Counted from the stretch's first letter, positions 1 to 9,614 are shown. The stretch: 35,000 nucleotides of DNA from Symbiodinium natans (GCA_905221605.1 CAJNDS010002824.1:120001-155000), one strand, 5' to 3'. The notes: generated from the letters alone by a model not told the origin. Numbers and translations: made by a program.

Positions 1-1160
1 CATTCTAAGTGATCTTCAATGGGATTCCTGTATTTGTTTAATGGGGTTAGTATTAGATTTTAAAGGATGCCTATTAAAGGACTTTATTGGGTTTAATATT
101 GATTCCTATTCATTTTAATCAAATGCCAAATAATTGGAATACGATTCTGAGTAATTGTAATAGCATTCTTCTTCCTAGTTAGTTTTAATAAAAGTCTTAG
201 AATTTTAATAAGCTTCATAACAGATTTTATACATATTCCTATTAATTTCAATAGGCTTCTTATTCATTTTCATAAGATGTCTTACAATTTCTAATTGGGT
301 TCCTTTTGCTTTGACAAGCTTCCTATTCATTTAAAAAGGCTTCTGATTAATTGGAATAGGCTTCGTATTCATTTTAACAGGGTTTCTCATTCATGTTGAC
401 AGGATTCCTAATAATGTTCATAGGATTCCTACTAGATTCCACAGTGCTCCGATTATGTTTTTAAATCTTGTTCCCTATTCATTTCAATTGGACTCGAAGT
501 AATGTTCTTGTAACTCTTATTTGTTTTATTAGTAATCCTATTATATAAATGTTTTAATAGGGTTCATTATAATTCTAACAGTACGACTCTTATTGTTTTA
601 AGTTTGTTGGGCTCCTCTTAATTCTTTAATAGGATTCATCTTCATGTTAAACGGATTCCTGTTACTCTTAAAAAAGAATTCATAGATTCTTTTGTAGGGT
701 TCCTATTAATTTTAATAGCATTCCTATGAATTCAAAAGGGTTCCTATTCAAATTCAGTTGAATGGCCTTCCTATGGTTCCTCTGAATTTAGGACGCCAAG
801 AAATTTTAATAGGAGCTTCTACGTATTTCAGCCAGGTTCTTATTAATTGTACTAGGATTCTTACTAAGTTTTCAAAAAAGACTCGTCTTAATTTCAATAG
901 GGTTCTCATTCATTTTAATGGGGTTCCTATTGATTGCAATAGGATTCCTATTGAACTCATACGAAGCCTATGAATCCTAATAAACTTAATAGGAACCCAA
1001 GTAAAACTAAGAGCAATCTTATTAAAATTTATAGCAATCCAGGATGTCGAGCAAATTGTTCAGGTCCTTACAGCATGCGTCCTTCTCACATCTGTCTGCA
1101 TCTTTCATTGCGAACACAAAACCGTACTAATCGAAGAAAAAAAACTTGCTCTATTGTGTG
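1..1160. repeat. AT-rich decayed short-period repeat region
   Basis: The left 1.16 kb is AT-rich and built from degenerate copies of a unit of roughly 22-26 bp resembling GGATTCCTATTCATTTTAAT, recurring for example near 225-260, 320-350, 385-430 and 890-960. Many units contain the small inverted pair CCTATT/AATAGG. Short open frames at 758-973 and 970-1164 lie inside the repeat and look like its translation. No heptamer arrays occur here, so the boundary near 1160 is a sharp change in sequence type. If NMD3 continues leftward, this stretch would be intron or flank. Confidence 0.6.
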
Positions 1161-1368
1161 TTAACGTGTCTGGCTACTGTGTGCAGCTATGCTGTCCGTC
1201 GCGCCCTCAGCCCTTTTTTTGCTTCCGGGGTCTGTCGAGGGGGGGGGGGGTGAGCATATATATATATATATATTATGCATAAGTATACGTGCATATGTCA
1301 ACCAAAGCTCGTCAACTCAGCCGCCTACAGCCCCGGGGTCTTTCTCCACTCTCCTCCGGGCGCCCCGG

Positions 1369-1434
1369 CTGCGCGTGGCTCTTGGTCTCGAAATAGAAGT
1401 CCAGGCCTTCGCGCGTCTCCTTCAGAGACGTGAC
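1369..1434 (-). CDS. NMD3: NMD3 exon (REGLDFYFETKSHAQ), 3' end uncertain
   Basis: Acceptor TCGCCAG|GTC; reads VTSLKETREGLDFYFETKSHAQ in two blocks, matching ..I...DGLDFYF..K.HAQ. The frame stays open a little further, and the true donor is probably GC within or just after CACGCGCAG. The next family block is not seen to the left in this window. Confidence 0.85.
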
Positions 1435-4400
1435 CTGGCGAGGCAGAGTGCTTGGTCACGCCTTCGGTGCTGTTAGGGGGGGGGGGGTGGGGCGTATGGC
1501 TTTCTGGTGTTCCCGGGCGTGACTGTTGAGGGTTGTGCTCTTAGGGGCTTTAGGTTGGGGCTGTAGGTTTTAGGGAGTTGGGGGAGCTCGAGTTTTGGGG
1601 TGCGTTGCGGCTTGTAGCCTCTACACCCAAGATGTGGGGAGTGAGGGTTGAGGGTTTAGGGTTAGGGGCTTAGCGCAGTTCGGTCTTTGAACCCTTAAAC
1701 CCTAAGCCATAAACCATAAACCCCAAGCCCTAAACCCCAAACGGAGACCCCTAAAACCCCTCAAGCCGACAGGGCCGCCTTGGCATGGGCATCGCTCTTG
1801 AGGATGAGCTGCTCCAGGTAGCAGAAGGTCCTCTTTCGACTAGGCCCAGGCGAAACCCAGGGTTAAAAGCGCCCTCTTGGTTTTAAGGGGAGTATAAGGG
1901 AACCCCAACCCTGAAAAAAGAAAAGGAAATAAGGGCCTACTCCAGGTCCTTCTCAGAGGAGGGCTGAGGGCTCCGAAACCCTTTTTCGCCACCCCTTAAG
2001 GCCCTCAGGGTTTAGGGTTGTTTAGGGTTTAGGGTTTAGGATTTAGGGTTTGGGGTTCAGGGTTTCGGGTTTAGGGTTTCGGGGAAGCCCTGAAAGCCCT
2101 GAAAGCCGGCGCCTGCGGTGGGGAACTTTCTGCCGCACCTGGACAATGGCGTTGTAGGCGTGCGGCGTGAAAGACCTCTGCAAGACAAGGACTTCTGAGC
2201 TGCCTCTAACTTGGCTGCACTCAGAAGGGTAGCGATAAATGAAATTAAATTAGCTGCCTTATTGTAAACCCAAAAAGGCTAAGGATCTAAAGCTATACAG
2301 TAAAGCACCGGCCTGCGTATGCTTAAAGATGTGTTATGTGCTCGCAGAGGCTCTCAGAGGGGTTTAGGTGGACACAGCTTTTAGGGTTTAGGGGCGTACG
2401 ATCTCTGGCTTGGGGCTTAGGGTTTGAGGGTTTGGGGTCCACGGTTAGGGCTTGGCGTTGGAGCATCGGACCCCGTTTTAGGGAGGCTTTGGGGGCTCGT
2501 TTATCAGAGTAGTTTTCGTAAAGAATATGCTTGTGCATTACACTGCAACCCTCGGCCCTTAAGCATTTGACCGTCCGCCCTAGGAGTCAGGGTTGCTAGA
2601 CTTGTCATCCAAGGGTTTAAAAGTTTAGGGTTTAGGGTTTAGGGTTTAAGGTTTAGGGTTTAAGGTTTAGGGTTTAGGGTTTAGGGTTTAGGGTTTAGGG
2701 TTTAGGGTTTAGGGTTTAGGGTTTAGGGTTTAGGGTTTAGGGTTAGGTTTAGGGTTTAGGGTTTAGGGTTTAGGGTTTAGGGTTTAGGGTTTAGGGTTTA
2801 GGGTTTAGGGTTTAGGGTTTAGGGTTTAGGGTTTAGGGTTTAGGGTTTATGGTTTAGGTTTAGGGTTTAGGGTTTAGGGTTTAGGGTTTAGGGTTTAGGG
2901 TTTAGGGTTTAGGGTTTAGGGTTTAGGGTTTAGGGTTTAGGGTTTAGGCTGATTTGGGGTTTAAAGTTTATAGCGTTGAGGGTCTTCTGGGGCCCCCTAG
3001 GCCCCCAAGTGATTCGGCTGAGATCAGGGCTTCTGGCAGTCCTCGCACTGCTGGTTGACGACCTGGAACTCCACAACCATTGTCTGCTGCAGGACGCTGG
3101 ACTGGGCAACCTCGCAAGGCTTCTTGCACTAGGGGTTAAAGGTTTAGGGGCCTAAGGCTTTGGGACTTCCGGTTTGAAATATGTCTAAGCCTCAAACCCG
3201 AAAGAATAACTTTGGGGGCTTGGGGGGGGTTCGGGCAGAGAGTTGAAGTCTGAATCTCAAACGCCCATGCAGAATCCCTGAGCACTTATGGCGCTACACG
3301 CCCCAAAGCCCTAAAGTGTTTCCTCTAAAGCCCTGAGGCCCTGAAGCCTGAAAGCCCTGACACCGTGAAGCCAGAAAGCCCTAAAGCCTGAAGCCCTAAG
3401 GCCCTGAAGCCCCAAACCCAGAAGTGCCTCCTTCTGCACCGTGATCTTCACACGTATCCGCATGGAGTGCTCCTCGCTCCGCGTGACCGGGGGATTCGGG
3501 CTGGGAGCTCATACGTTGGGATGTTCCCCCTTATACTGGCAGTCCTTAGTGGGGATCATAGTACCCCCTATGATATGTATTCCCTATTGAGGACTGTTAG
3601 TACACGGGGGAACATCCCAATTCATGCGCGCGCAAGGCTCCGGTTCGAGGTGCCCAGGGAGTATTGGGATAGGGTTTGGGGTTTTTGGGGGTTTAGGGTT
3701 TAGGATTTCGGGTTTAGGGCTTAGGGTTTAGGGTTTAGGGTTTAAGGTGTAGGGCTTCGGGATCCTAACGATGGGCCCTTGCAGCCCTCTTTTGTCGCAT
3801 CGCTCCTTCTGGGGTGCCTTGTACCAACCGAAAAAGAGGACGACTTGGTGGGTTTTAAAGACAACTTGGGGTTCAGGGTTCCCCCTTAATTACACAACAG
3901 CTTCCCAAGTATTCCCTATTCAGAATCCCTATTCAGGAGCTGCTTTTATAAGGGTGAGCATCGCAAGGTTTCGTCCTTACTAGCGATTATGGTACCCCCC
4001 CCCACCCATTCTACTTTGAGGAGCTGGCAGTATAAGGGGGAACATCCCAAGGTTTAGGGCTTTGGGTGACCACAAGGGATAGGCAATTGTTATACCAGGG
4101 TCCGATGGGCCCAATGTCCCCATTATGAGGTCTTTGATGGGTGGGGGGGGAGGGGAGCCTAACCCAAGGTGTTGGGAGAGGGTTTTAGGGTTTAGGGTTT
4201 GGGGTTTAGGGTTTAGGGTTCGGGTTTTAGGGGGTTCGGGTCAAGGCTGCAGACGTAGGGCCAAGGCTTAAGGTCCATTTTGGGCACGCGTCCTCCGTCC
4301 ACACGAAAGCCGCATCCACAAGCCTGCCCAGTGAGGCCACGCTACTTGTCGAGTGGGTTTAGGGCCCTCCCCTCAAGGAAACAAAAATAAGTCCAAGGGG

Positions 4401-7143
4401 GAACCTAAACCCTAAACCCTAAACCCCAAACCCCAAACCCTAAACCCTAAACCCTAAACCATGACAGGCTGGGTATCCGAAGGCTTAGGCCCACCATGCA
4501 CTCGATGAGGCCATCTCGGGAGATGCGGTTCTAGGGTTCAAGTTGATGGTTAGGGTTTAGGGTTTAGGGTTTAGGGTTTAGGGTTTAGGGTTTCGGGTTT
4601 CGGGTTTAGGGTTTCGGGTTTCGGGTTTAGGGTTTGGGGTTTCGGGTTAGGGTTTCGGGTTTAGGGTGAAGGGTTTAGGGTTTCGGGTTTAGGGTTTAGG
4701 GTTTAGGGTTTGGGGTTTGGGGTTTCGGGTTTAGGGTTTAGGGTTTAGGGTTTCGGGTTTAGGGTTTAGGGTTTAGGGTTTAGGGTTTACGGTTTAGGGT
4801 TTGGGGTTTGGGGTTTGGGGTTTGGGGTTTAGGCGCAATCAGCGGATCAAGAACCAACCAATTCGAAAAGATTCAACTCGAGCCTGCCGTCCGGACAGCA
4901 CGCGCGGGTCTGAGTCTTCAGCCCTGAACCCTACACCCTAAACCCTACACCCTAAGCCCTAAACCCTAAACCCTACACGGCCCTACACCCTACACCCTAA
5001 ACCCGAAACCCGAAGCCCGAATCCCCGAACCTCAACCCAGGACCCCAAAAGCCCCAAGCCACAGACAGGGCTTTAGGGGTCCCTGAACCCTAAACCCTAA
5101 ACCCTAGCCTAAACCCTTGAAGAGTCACTGCGAATGCTCCAGGCCTCACTTCTTTTCCGATGCCTGTGGGCTGTGGAGTAAGGGGCAGTTGTGATGTAGT
5201 GACGCCTTAGAGCTGGGCTACCTCAAGGACGAATGAGCACCTCAAAGGGTTGATGGGTTTAAAGACTCTAATAGGGATCATAGTAATACAGGGTATATGG
5301 CCCCAATAACCCTAAACCCTAAACCCGGCCTAAACCCTAAAATCATTCTAGGGTTCATGTTTGTCCTTGAGGTAGAGGCATAGAACTTCTGACCTGGGCT
5401 CCCGCTACTTGCGCGGGAGAATGTTTCGAAAATATTCAAGCTGGGGGCCGGTGGAGGGGTTGTCCGCCATCAGCTGTTGCACACGTACCCCAAACCCTAA
5501 ACCCTAAAGCCTAAACCCTAAGCCCTAAACCCTAAACCCTAAACCCTAAAGCCTAAACCCTACACCCTAAACCCTAAACCCTAAACCCTAAACCCTAAAC
5601 CCTAAACCCTAAACCCTAAACCCAAGGCTTTTATGTCAACCTGGAGTTTGAGCGGCACGCAGCGAACCAACACTGTTCTACGAAATCAGGGGCTCGAATT
5701 TGAGTTCCCGTCTTAGGGTTTAGGGTTTCGGCTTTGGGGTTTCGGGTTTAGGGTTTAGGGTCTAGCACTACAACAGGGACCAACAAGGGACAGCTTAGTT
5801 TGGGGCTCAGGGTTTAGGATTTACCCGCAAAACAAACTGGAGTTTGGAGATCTCGGCCTGTAAGCCCTACCCTAAACCCGATCCTGCACCCAAACCCGAA
5901 AGCCCTGGAAAGCCTCACACTTATGCACACCGCACGCCCTGAACCCCAAAGTCCTGGGCGCAAAGTTCCCGAGAGCTAAGGCCCCAAAACAACTAGAATC
6001 AACCCCCGCCCCTCCCCAAACCCCAAACCCCAAACCCCAAACCCCAAACCCCAAACCCCAAACCCCAAACCCCAAACCCTAAACCCTAAACCCCTCCCTG
6101 CAGAAGGGTTCAAGGTTCAGGGCGCAGGGCCCCAAAACCCGAAACCCTGCTGCGGAACCTCGAATCTTCTTCAGGCAGATGCCCAGCAACTCTCTTGACC
6201 TCGAGTTAAGGGTTTAGGGTTTAGGGTTTAGGGTTTAGGGTTTAGGGTTTAGGGTTTAGGGTTTAGGGTTTAGGGTTTAGGGTTTAGGGTTTAGGGTTTA
6301 GGGTTTAGGGTTTAGGGTTTAGGCCCTGGGGGGGGGGGTTGAGGTTCCCGACCTTTGGGCTTCCAAGAGTCGGGGGACCTGTGGCCAGAAATCGTAGCTG
6401 AGCTGTGCGTTAAAGCCTTTGAAAATTATTTATGAATGGGGTTTAGGGTTTAGGGTTTAGGGTTTAGGGTTTAGGGTTTAGGGTTTAGGGTTTAGGGTTT
6501 AGGGTATAGGGTTTAGGGTTTAGGGTTTAGGGTTTAGGGTTTAGGGTTTAGGGTTTAGGGTTTAGGGTTTAGGGTTTAGGGTTTAGGGTAGTCTACGAAC
6601 GAAACGGAGCTGATAACCTGCCTGGGATGTTCCCCCTCATGCGAACAGCCCTGAATAGGCATTCTCTAGTGCCCATGATAGTCCCGTTTAAGAACAACCC
6701 AACTGGTAACCCTAAACCCTAAACCCTAAACCCTAAACCCTAAACCCTAACCCCTAACCCCTAAACCCTAAACCCTAAACCCTAAACCCTAAACGCTAAA
6801 CCCTAAACCCTAAACCCTGACCCCTTAGGAGGCCTCGACCCTCAACGCTTAACGGCGCGCGCTCCAAAGCCTTCAGCCCCTGCCCGCCTGAACCCTGTAC
6901 CCATACAGTTTAGGGGTTTAGGATTTAGGGCTTAGGGTTTAGGGCTTAGGGTTTAGGGCTTAGGGTTTAGGGCTTAGGGTTTAGGGTTTAGGATGTAGGG
7001 TTTTGGGTTTAGGGTTTAGGGTTGAGGGCACTGTACGGTTCAGGGCTGAGGGCCCTCAGTCTCCTGACTCCCAACCCCCCAAAACCCGAGCTGTTCGAGC
7101 GCCACACTCGGGCTCGCAGGCGGTCCAGCCGGGCTTGTTGTAC
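1369..7143 (-). CDS. NMD3: 60S ribosomal export protein NMD3, partial, eight small exons
   Basis: NMD3 is the conserved adaptor that binds the large ribosomal subunit and links it to the exportin CRM1/XPO1. Eight minus-strand exons are colinear with the family: 7114-7143, 6146-6199, 4293-4323, 3428-3472, 3031-3110, 2113-2175, 1767-1830 and 1369-1434. All seven junctions keep phase and give about 144 residues. Recognisable blocks in order are YNKPGWTACE, SRELLGICLKKIRG, LVDAAFVWTE, RIRVKITVQKE, VVEFQVVNQQCEDCQ, NAIVQVRQKVPHR, RTFCYLEQLILKSDAHA and REGLDFYFETKSHAQ. Every acceptor is AG|G. Donors from 5' to 3' are GC, GT, GA, GC, GC, GC, GC. Introns run from 282 to 1822 bp and are filled with TTTAGGG-type repeats and MITEs. 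The C-terminal half lies beyond the left edge. The N-terminal CxxC zinc-binding exons are not securely located. Identity is recalled from family motifs, not searched. Confidence 0.9.
1490..2112. repeat. Degenerate heptamer clusters in NMD3 introns
   Basis: Clusters of TTTAGGG, TTAGGG and GTTAGGGG variants (1490-1680), CCCTAAA (1688-1762) and TTTAGGG/TTTCGGG (2005-2095) surround the exon at 1767-1830. The sign of the repeat flips on either side of that exon, so flanking intron RNA could pair. Confidence 0.8.
1767..1830 (-). CDS. NMD3: NMD3 exon (RTFCYLEQLILK)
   Basis: Acceptor GAAAGAG|G and a GC donor. It reads (R)TFCYLEQLILKSDAHAKAALS. TF.YLEQLILK is the most recognisable NMD3 block. Reading on past the donor meets a stop at once, which supports the GC donor. 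Confidence 0.93.
2113..2175 (-). CDS. NMD3: NMD3 exon (NAIVQVRQKVPHR)
   Basis: The acceptor is preceded by a pyrimidine-rich tract, TTGTCTTGCAGAG|G. The exon reads SFTPHAYNAIVQVRQKVPHR and ends AG before a GC donor. VQVRQK..H+ is conserved in NMD3. Confidence 0.92.
2623..2948 (+). repeat. Long uniform TTTAGGG array
   Basis: About 46 nearly perfect TTTAGGG units, with a few dropouts (near 2650, 2745, 2850). It lies in the NMD3 intron 2176-3030, so it is transcribed there as CCCUAAA. It is one of the longest arrays in the window. Confidence 0.97.
3031..3110 (-). CDS. NMD3: NMD3 exon (VVEFQVVNQQCEDCQ)
   Basis: This 80-nt exon has acceptor TGCGAG|G and a GC donor after AA. It reads VAQSSVLQQTMVVEF followed by QVVNQQCEDCQ. 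The CxxC pair and the VVEF..VN..C..C pattern are diagnostic. The final codon is completed across the intron to K. Confidence 0.92.
3428..3472 (-). CDS. NMD3: NMD3 exon (EHSMRIRVKITVQKE)
   Basis: Fifteen whole codons lie between GCGAG|G and a GC donor. HS.RI.VK.TVQKE is strongly conserved in NMD3. The next intron begins GCACTTCTGGG and runs at once into heptamer-like sequence. Confidence 0.9.
3516..3620. mobile_element. MITE-A copy 1, TIR TTGGGATGTTCCCCC
   Basis: A 105-bp foldback element in an NMD3 intron. TTGGGATGTTCCCCC at the left end is mirrored by GGGGGAACATCCCAA at the right. The AT-richer core contains a second inverted pair, CAGTCCTTAGT and ACTGTTAGT-like ends. There is no coding capacity, so it would be non-autonomous. 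Confidence 0.8.
3866..4050. mobile_element. MITE-A copy 2, expanded and degenerate
   Basis: The right end, TATAAGGGGGAACATCCCAA (4031-4050), matches copy 1. The left end near 3866-3890 reads TTGGG, then a heptamer-like insertion, then GTTCCCCCTTA. The core has diverged and carries a C tract at 3996-4005. Confidence 0.55.
4293..4323 (-). CDS. NMD3: NMD3 exon, 31-nt micro-exon (LVDAAFVWTE)
   Basis: The acceptor is GGGCAG|G and the exon reads LVDAAFVWTE, matching the family segment (R)LIDA.FVWTE. It is followed by GACGCG, a GA donor of the non-canonical dinoflagellate kind. Using GA restores WTEEHS in phase with the next exon, where relatives have WTEPHS. Confidence 0.85.
4551..4833 (+). repeat. 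Mixed TTTAGGG / TTTCGGG / TTTGGGG array
   Basis: About 40 heptamers in the large NMD3 intron, with interspersed point variants, mainly TTTCGGG and TTTGGGG. The variant mix contrasts with the uniform array at 2623-2948. Confidence 0.95.
4915..5110 (-). repeat. Degenerate CCCTAAA clusters
   Basis: CCCTAAA, CCCTACA, CCCGAAA and CCCTGAA variants at about 4920-5035 and 5083-5120, inside the large NMD3 intron. Further short CCCTAAA runs follow at 5300-5340. The spacers show no recognised gene. Confidence 0.8.
5409..5473 (-). other. Intronic open segment with splice-like ends
   Basis: Reads LMADNPSTGPQLEYFRNILPR between CAACAG and a GT donor, in the large NMD3 intron. It could be a lineage-specific NMD3 insertion or a cassette exon. 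Against that, NMD3 aligns without it and its acceptor lacks the AG|G seen at all eight NMD3 exons. Confidence 0.3.
5488..5623 (-). repeat. CCCTAAA array
   Basis: About 18 CCCTAAA units with a few GCCTAAA variants near the left end. Confidence 0.95.
6003..6090 (-). repeat. CCCCAAA heptamer block
   Basis: About ten CCCCAAA (TTTGGGG) units followed by CCCTAAA, a locally uniform variant block. Confidence 0.9.
6146..6199 (-). CDS. NMD3: NMD3 exon (SRELLGICLKKIRG)
   Basis: It begins at TCGAG|G and reads SRELLGICLKKIRGSAA. It ends GG before the donor GTTTCG, which is already a heptamer variant. SRELL.(L/I)CLKK is a family hallmark. The donor could instead be GC a few bases earlier, but the GT donor gives the best alignment with the next exon. 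Confidence 0.85.
6206..6588 (+). repeat. Two TTTAGGG arrays beside an NMD3 exon
   Basis: Arrays at 6206-6322 and 6439-6588 are split by a 115-bp unique spacer that starts with a G10 tract. The first begins within about 7 bases of the NMD3 exon at 6146-6199, so in the NMD3 transcript CCCUAAA runs almost up to the acceptor TCGAG|G. Confidence 0.95.
6622..6702. mobile_element. MITE-A copy 3, degenerate
   Basis: The left end TGGGATGTTCCCCCTCAT matches MITE-A; the right end AAGAACAACCCAA is a decayed partner. It lies in the NMD3 intron 6200-7113. Confidence 0.55.
6708..7023. repeat. CCCTAAA array then TTTAGGG/CTTAGGG array
   Basis: CCCTAAA at 6708-6818, a 90-bp spacer, then TTTAGGG alternating with CTTAGGG at 6905-7023. 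The opposed orientation could form a stem with a 90-nt loop. Confidence 0.9.
7114..7143 (-). CDS. NMD3: NMD3 exon, 30-nt micro-exon (YNKPGWTACE)
   Basis: It starts after GCGAG with G completing a codon, reads YNKPGWTAC and ends with GA before a GC donor; the next exon supplies G to give E. It matches the family segment RY.QPP..W...LE just before SRELL. A different frame of this island is also open, but only this one joins in phase to the next exon and matches NMD3. Confidence 0.75.
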
Positions 7144-7177
7144 CTCGCGGCTCGCTATCAGGGCTCTGGGGCCCTAT

Positions 7178-7405
7178 GGTTTAGGGTTTAGGGTTTAGGG
7201 TTTAGGGTTTAGGGTTTAGGGTTTAGGGTTTAGGGTTTAGGGTTTAGGGTTTAGGGTTTAGGGTTTAGGGTTTAGGGTTTAGGGTTTAGGGTTTAGGGTT
7301 TAGGGTTTAGGGCCTTAGGGTTTAGGGTTTAGGGTTAGGGTTTCGGGTTACGGGTTTAGGGTTTAGGGTTTAGGCCCGGGGCTTTGGGTTTAGGGTTCAG
7401 GGTTC
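7178..7405 (+). repeat. TTTAGGG array
   Basis: About 19 perfect units to 7312, then degenerate units (TTTCGGG, TTACGGG) to about 7405. It begins 35 bp upstream of the first recognised NMD3 exon in gene sense. Confidence 0.95.
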
Positions 7406-7415
7406 TAAAATCAAG

Positions 7416-7462
7416 GCCGTGGCCTCTATGAAAACTATCTGCCCAGGATGTACATGGAATAC
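7416..7462 (+). CDS. Candidate exon, unknown protein
   Basis: Plus-strand segment after TCAAG|G. After two bases it reads RGLYENYLPRMYMEY and ends before a possible GA donor. The aromatic-rich sequence without stops looks coding, but no family is recognised. It is flanked by TTTAGGG (left) and CCCTAAA (right). Confidence 0.35.
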
Positions 7463-7618
7463 GACACCCTAAACCCTAAACCCTAAACCCTAAAGGGACT
7501 AAAAGAGGGATCCTTGTAAGGGACCTTCGGGGTAATTTCGAGGCTACTTATGTGTATAGGGACTACACAAGGTGTATAAAGGGGTCATAGAGGGGAATCG
7601 GATTTTGTGCTTGTTCTT

Positions 7619-8470
7619 AGGGTTCCCTCCTTATATCCCTTAACATGGGTACCAATGTTGGGGGGTTCCGATAATAAGGATCATGGTAGCTGGGGGGTGC
7701 ATAGGGGAATACCACTCTCTCGGGAATGTGCGCAGAAACGGCAAAAGACAACACTAAAAACAAAAACCGAAATCAGTCGGCAACAGGCAAGGATAACATA
7801 AAAACGATCGATTTGACTGCCCGGCCCATTTGATGGAAGCACTTGTGAGCTGTAAAGACCGAAATTGAGATTGCCCCACAAGTTGCCCCAAACGCCAAAC
7901 CCGAAACCCGAAACCCTATAAACCCCGATAAACACTATAAGCCATGCAAAACCTATAAACTATAAACCCTCTCAACCCTATAAACCCTGTAAACCCTAGA
8001 AACTCTATAAAGCCCAAAAACCTTAAACCCTATAAGCCCTAAACCCCATTCGCAACCAGCTTCCGCATCAATTGCCGAGTCGCTGCTGATGCACTCAAAC
8101 GCCCGTAAGCCCCTTGGGCCCCCAACTCCCAGACCCGAAACCTCAAATCCCCCAAGACCCTGAAGCACAACCCCGCAGAAACCCGAAAACCCCCTAGCCT
8201 AAATTTCAAACCCCTATATCTGAAAACCCCACAATTTCAAACCTTAGTAATTACCCCATTTAGAACATCAGATGGCTGGTAGAGTGGTAGATTCAGGGTC
8301 TAAGGCGCTCGAGTTTAGGGTTAGGGTTGGGGGTTTGAGGCAGTTGGAGCCAGGCTCGGGGCTTGGAGTTTCATTAGAGCTGTGGCGGGGGGGTGGGAGA
8401 GAGTGGGGGTGGGGTGGGGGTCTGATACCCGAACACCTAAAAAGATGCGTGAAAGTTGAAGTACCCTAAA
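7619..8470. other. Unique and degenerate CCCTAAA spacer, no secure gene
   Basis: Holds a MITE-B-like fragment (AGGTTCCCTCCTTATAT-type sequence near 7619-7640), degenerate CCCTATA/CCCGAAA repeats (7890-8040, 8130-8230) and an open minus-strand island at 8070-8116. That island reads ECISSDSAIDAEAGCEW and could be an upstream NMD3 exon, but the match is too weak to call. Confidence 0.4.
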
Positions 8471-8689
8471 CCCTAAAATCAGGGCATCAAAGCAGGTGTG
8501 CAAGGGCCCTTTGGGGTAGTACTGGGGCGGGATGTGGAGCTCAGGGTTTAGGGTTTGGGGTGCAGGGTTTAGGGTTTGGGTTTCCCGGGCCTCCCATCCC
8601 GCCATTTCTCCGTCCCACAACAGTGCTGAAGGCGCTGTCGACTGTAAAAACCGTGGACATCTAGATGCTCAGAGCCTGCCGTCACCACA

Positions 8690-8727
8690 GGTACCCTATA
8701 TAATCCCTGAAAGGGGGGGGGGGGGGG
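8690..8727. mobile_element. MITE-D end fragment and G tract
   Basis: AGGTACCCTATATAATCCCT here matches the inner part of the element at 30406-30589. It is followed by a G tract of about 18 (8709-8727). This is a solo fragment that shows the element's uninterrupted sequence. Confidence 0.5.
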
Positions 8728-8806
8728 GGAAGTGCCCTCATTCCTCAAAACCTAAACCCCTAAACCCGACTGCTCTCCATTTCAACCTTAAGCACGTAGC
8801 ACAGCA

Positions 8807-8828
8807 GCCTACACGATTGCCAAGATGC
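8807..8828 (-). other. Candidate CxxC micro-exon
   Basis: Minus strand: TAG|GC, then CCATCL, then AAG|GTTGAA. The CxxC followed by L recalls the CxxCLR zinc-finger element at the NMD3 N-terminus, and it lies upstream of the recognised exons. It is only 22 nt, so this is a hint, not a call. Confidence 0.2.
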
Positions 8829-8877
8829 TCTGCAGGGCCCGCAAACGCTCCTCTACCCAAGATGAGAGTCTACATAT

Positions 8878-9130
8878 CACATATCATATTATATTTATGT
8901 ATTATATATATATATATAATATAACATTTATGTACGTACATCTATATCATATATATATATAAATATATATATATTATACAGATTTTATGTACACGTACTT
9001 TACTATTATTGCTATTACACATATTAGTAGTATTGTTGCCGTTTCTATAAAACACACACATACATACATACATACATACACACACATACATACATACATA
9101 CATACATACCTACATACATACATACATACA

Positions 9131-9165
<35 letters not shown>

Positions 9166-9240
9166 GCATATGTACATATATATTTATGTATATATGTATA
9201 TATATATATATGTGTATATGTGCATATATGTATATATGTC

Positions 9241-9292
<52 letters not shown>

Positions 9293-9320
9293 GTATATAT
9301 GTGTATATGTGTATATTTGG
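8878..9320. repeat. AT-rich microsatellite with CATA tetramer tract
   Basis: TA/TATG-rich sequence with about 25 CATA units at 9058-9160. The Tyr/Ile/His-rich open frames here on both strands are repeat translations. Confidence 0.95.
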
Positions 9321-9355
9321 GATTGATCGATATTCTTGTTCCGACGAGTTACGTG

Positions 9356-9525
9356 AAAATACCCCTTGCGCGCACTTCTTGCGCGCGCACCAGTTTTTGC
9401 AAATATCTTATGTTACAAAGTGTTCTCATGTAGATGGCTTTGTATTTGTGACGATATATTAAATATGCCCCCTGCGCGCACTTGCGCCCGCCCTTGCGCG
9501 GTCTTGCGCGCACACCATGTTGGGA
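9356..9525. repeat. Diverged duplication around TTGCGCGCAC motifs
   Basis: Two related blocks (about 9356-9393 and 9461-9520) share AAATA-CCCC-TGCGCGCACTT and end in GCGCGCAC-CACCA-like sequence. CTTGCGC recurs at least five times. The GC-rich blocks stand out from the AT-rich surroundings. Function unknown. Confidence 0.6.
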
Positions 9526-9614
9526 AGGCTTTTACAAGGGTGGTCTTATGAATAAATCGCGTCTGTAGTACTACGTCAAGAGCGGGGGGTTTAGAACAAC
9601 CCTCATGTGTATGT

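Noticed and set aside
2623-2948. A true chromosome end
   Set aside because: Arrays occur in both orientations throughout, interrupted by exons and MITEs, and none is terminal; they are interstitial.
5409-5473. An extra NMD3 exon (LMADNPSTGP...)
   Set aside because: NMD3 aligns better by joining 6146-6199 directly to 4293-4323, and this segment's acceptor is not AG|G. Kept only as an intronic open segment.
8070-8116. NMD3 N-terminal zinc-finger exon (CISSDSAIDAEAGCEW)
   Set aside because: Spacing of cysteines and the following residues do not fit the CxxCLRSEVDITEGI region well.
8974-9289. Tyr/Ile/His-rich frames of 67-100 codons
   Set aside because: Translation of CATA and TA microsatellite; no codon structure beyond the repeat.
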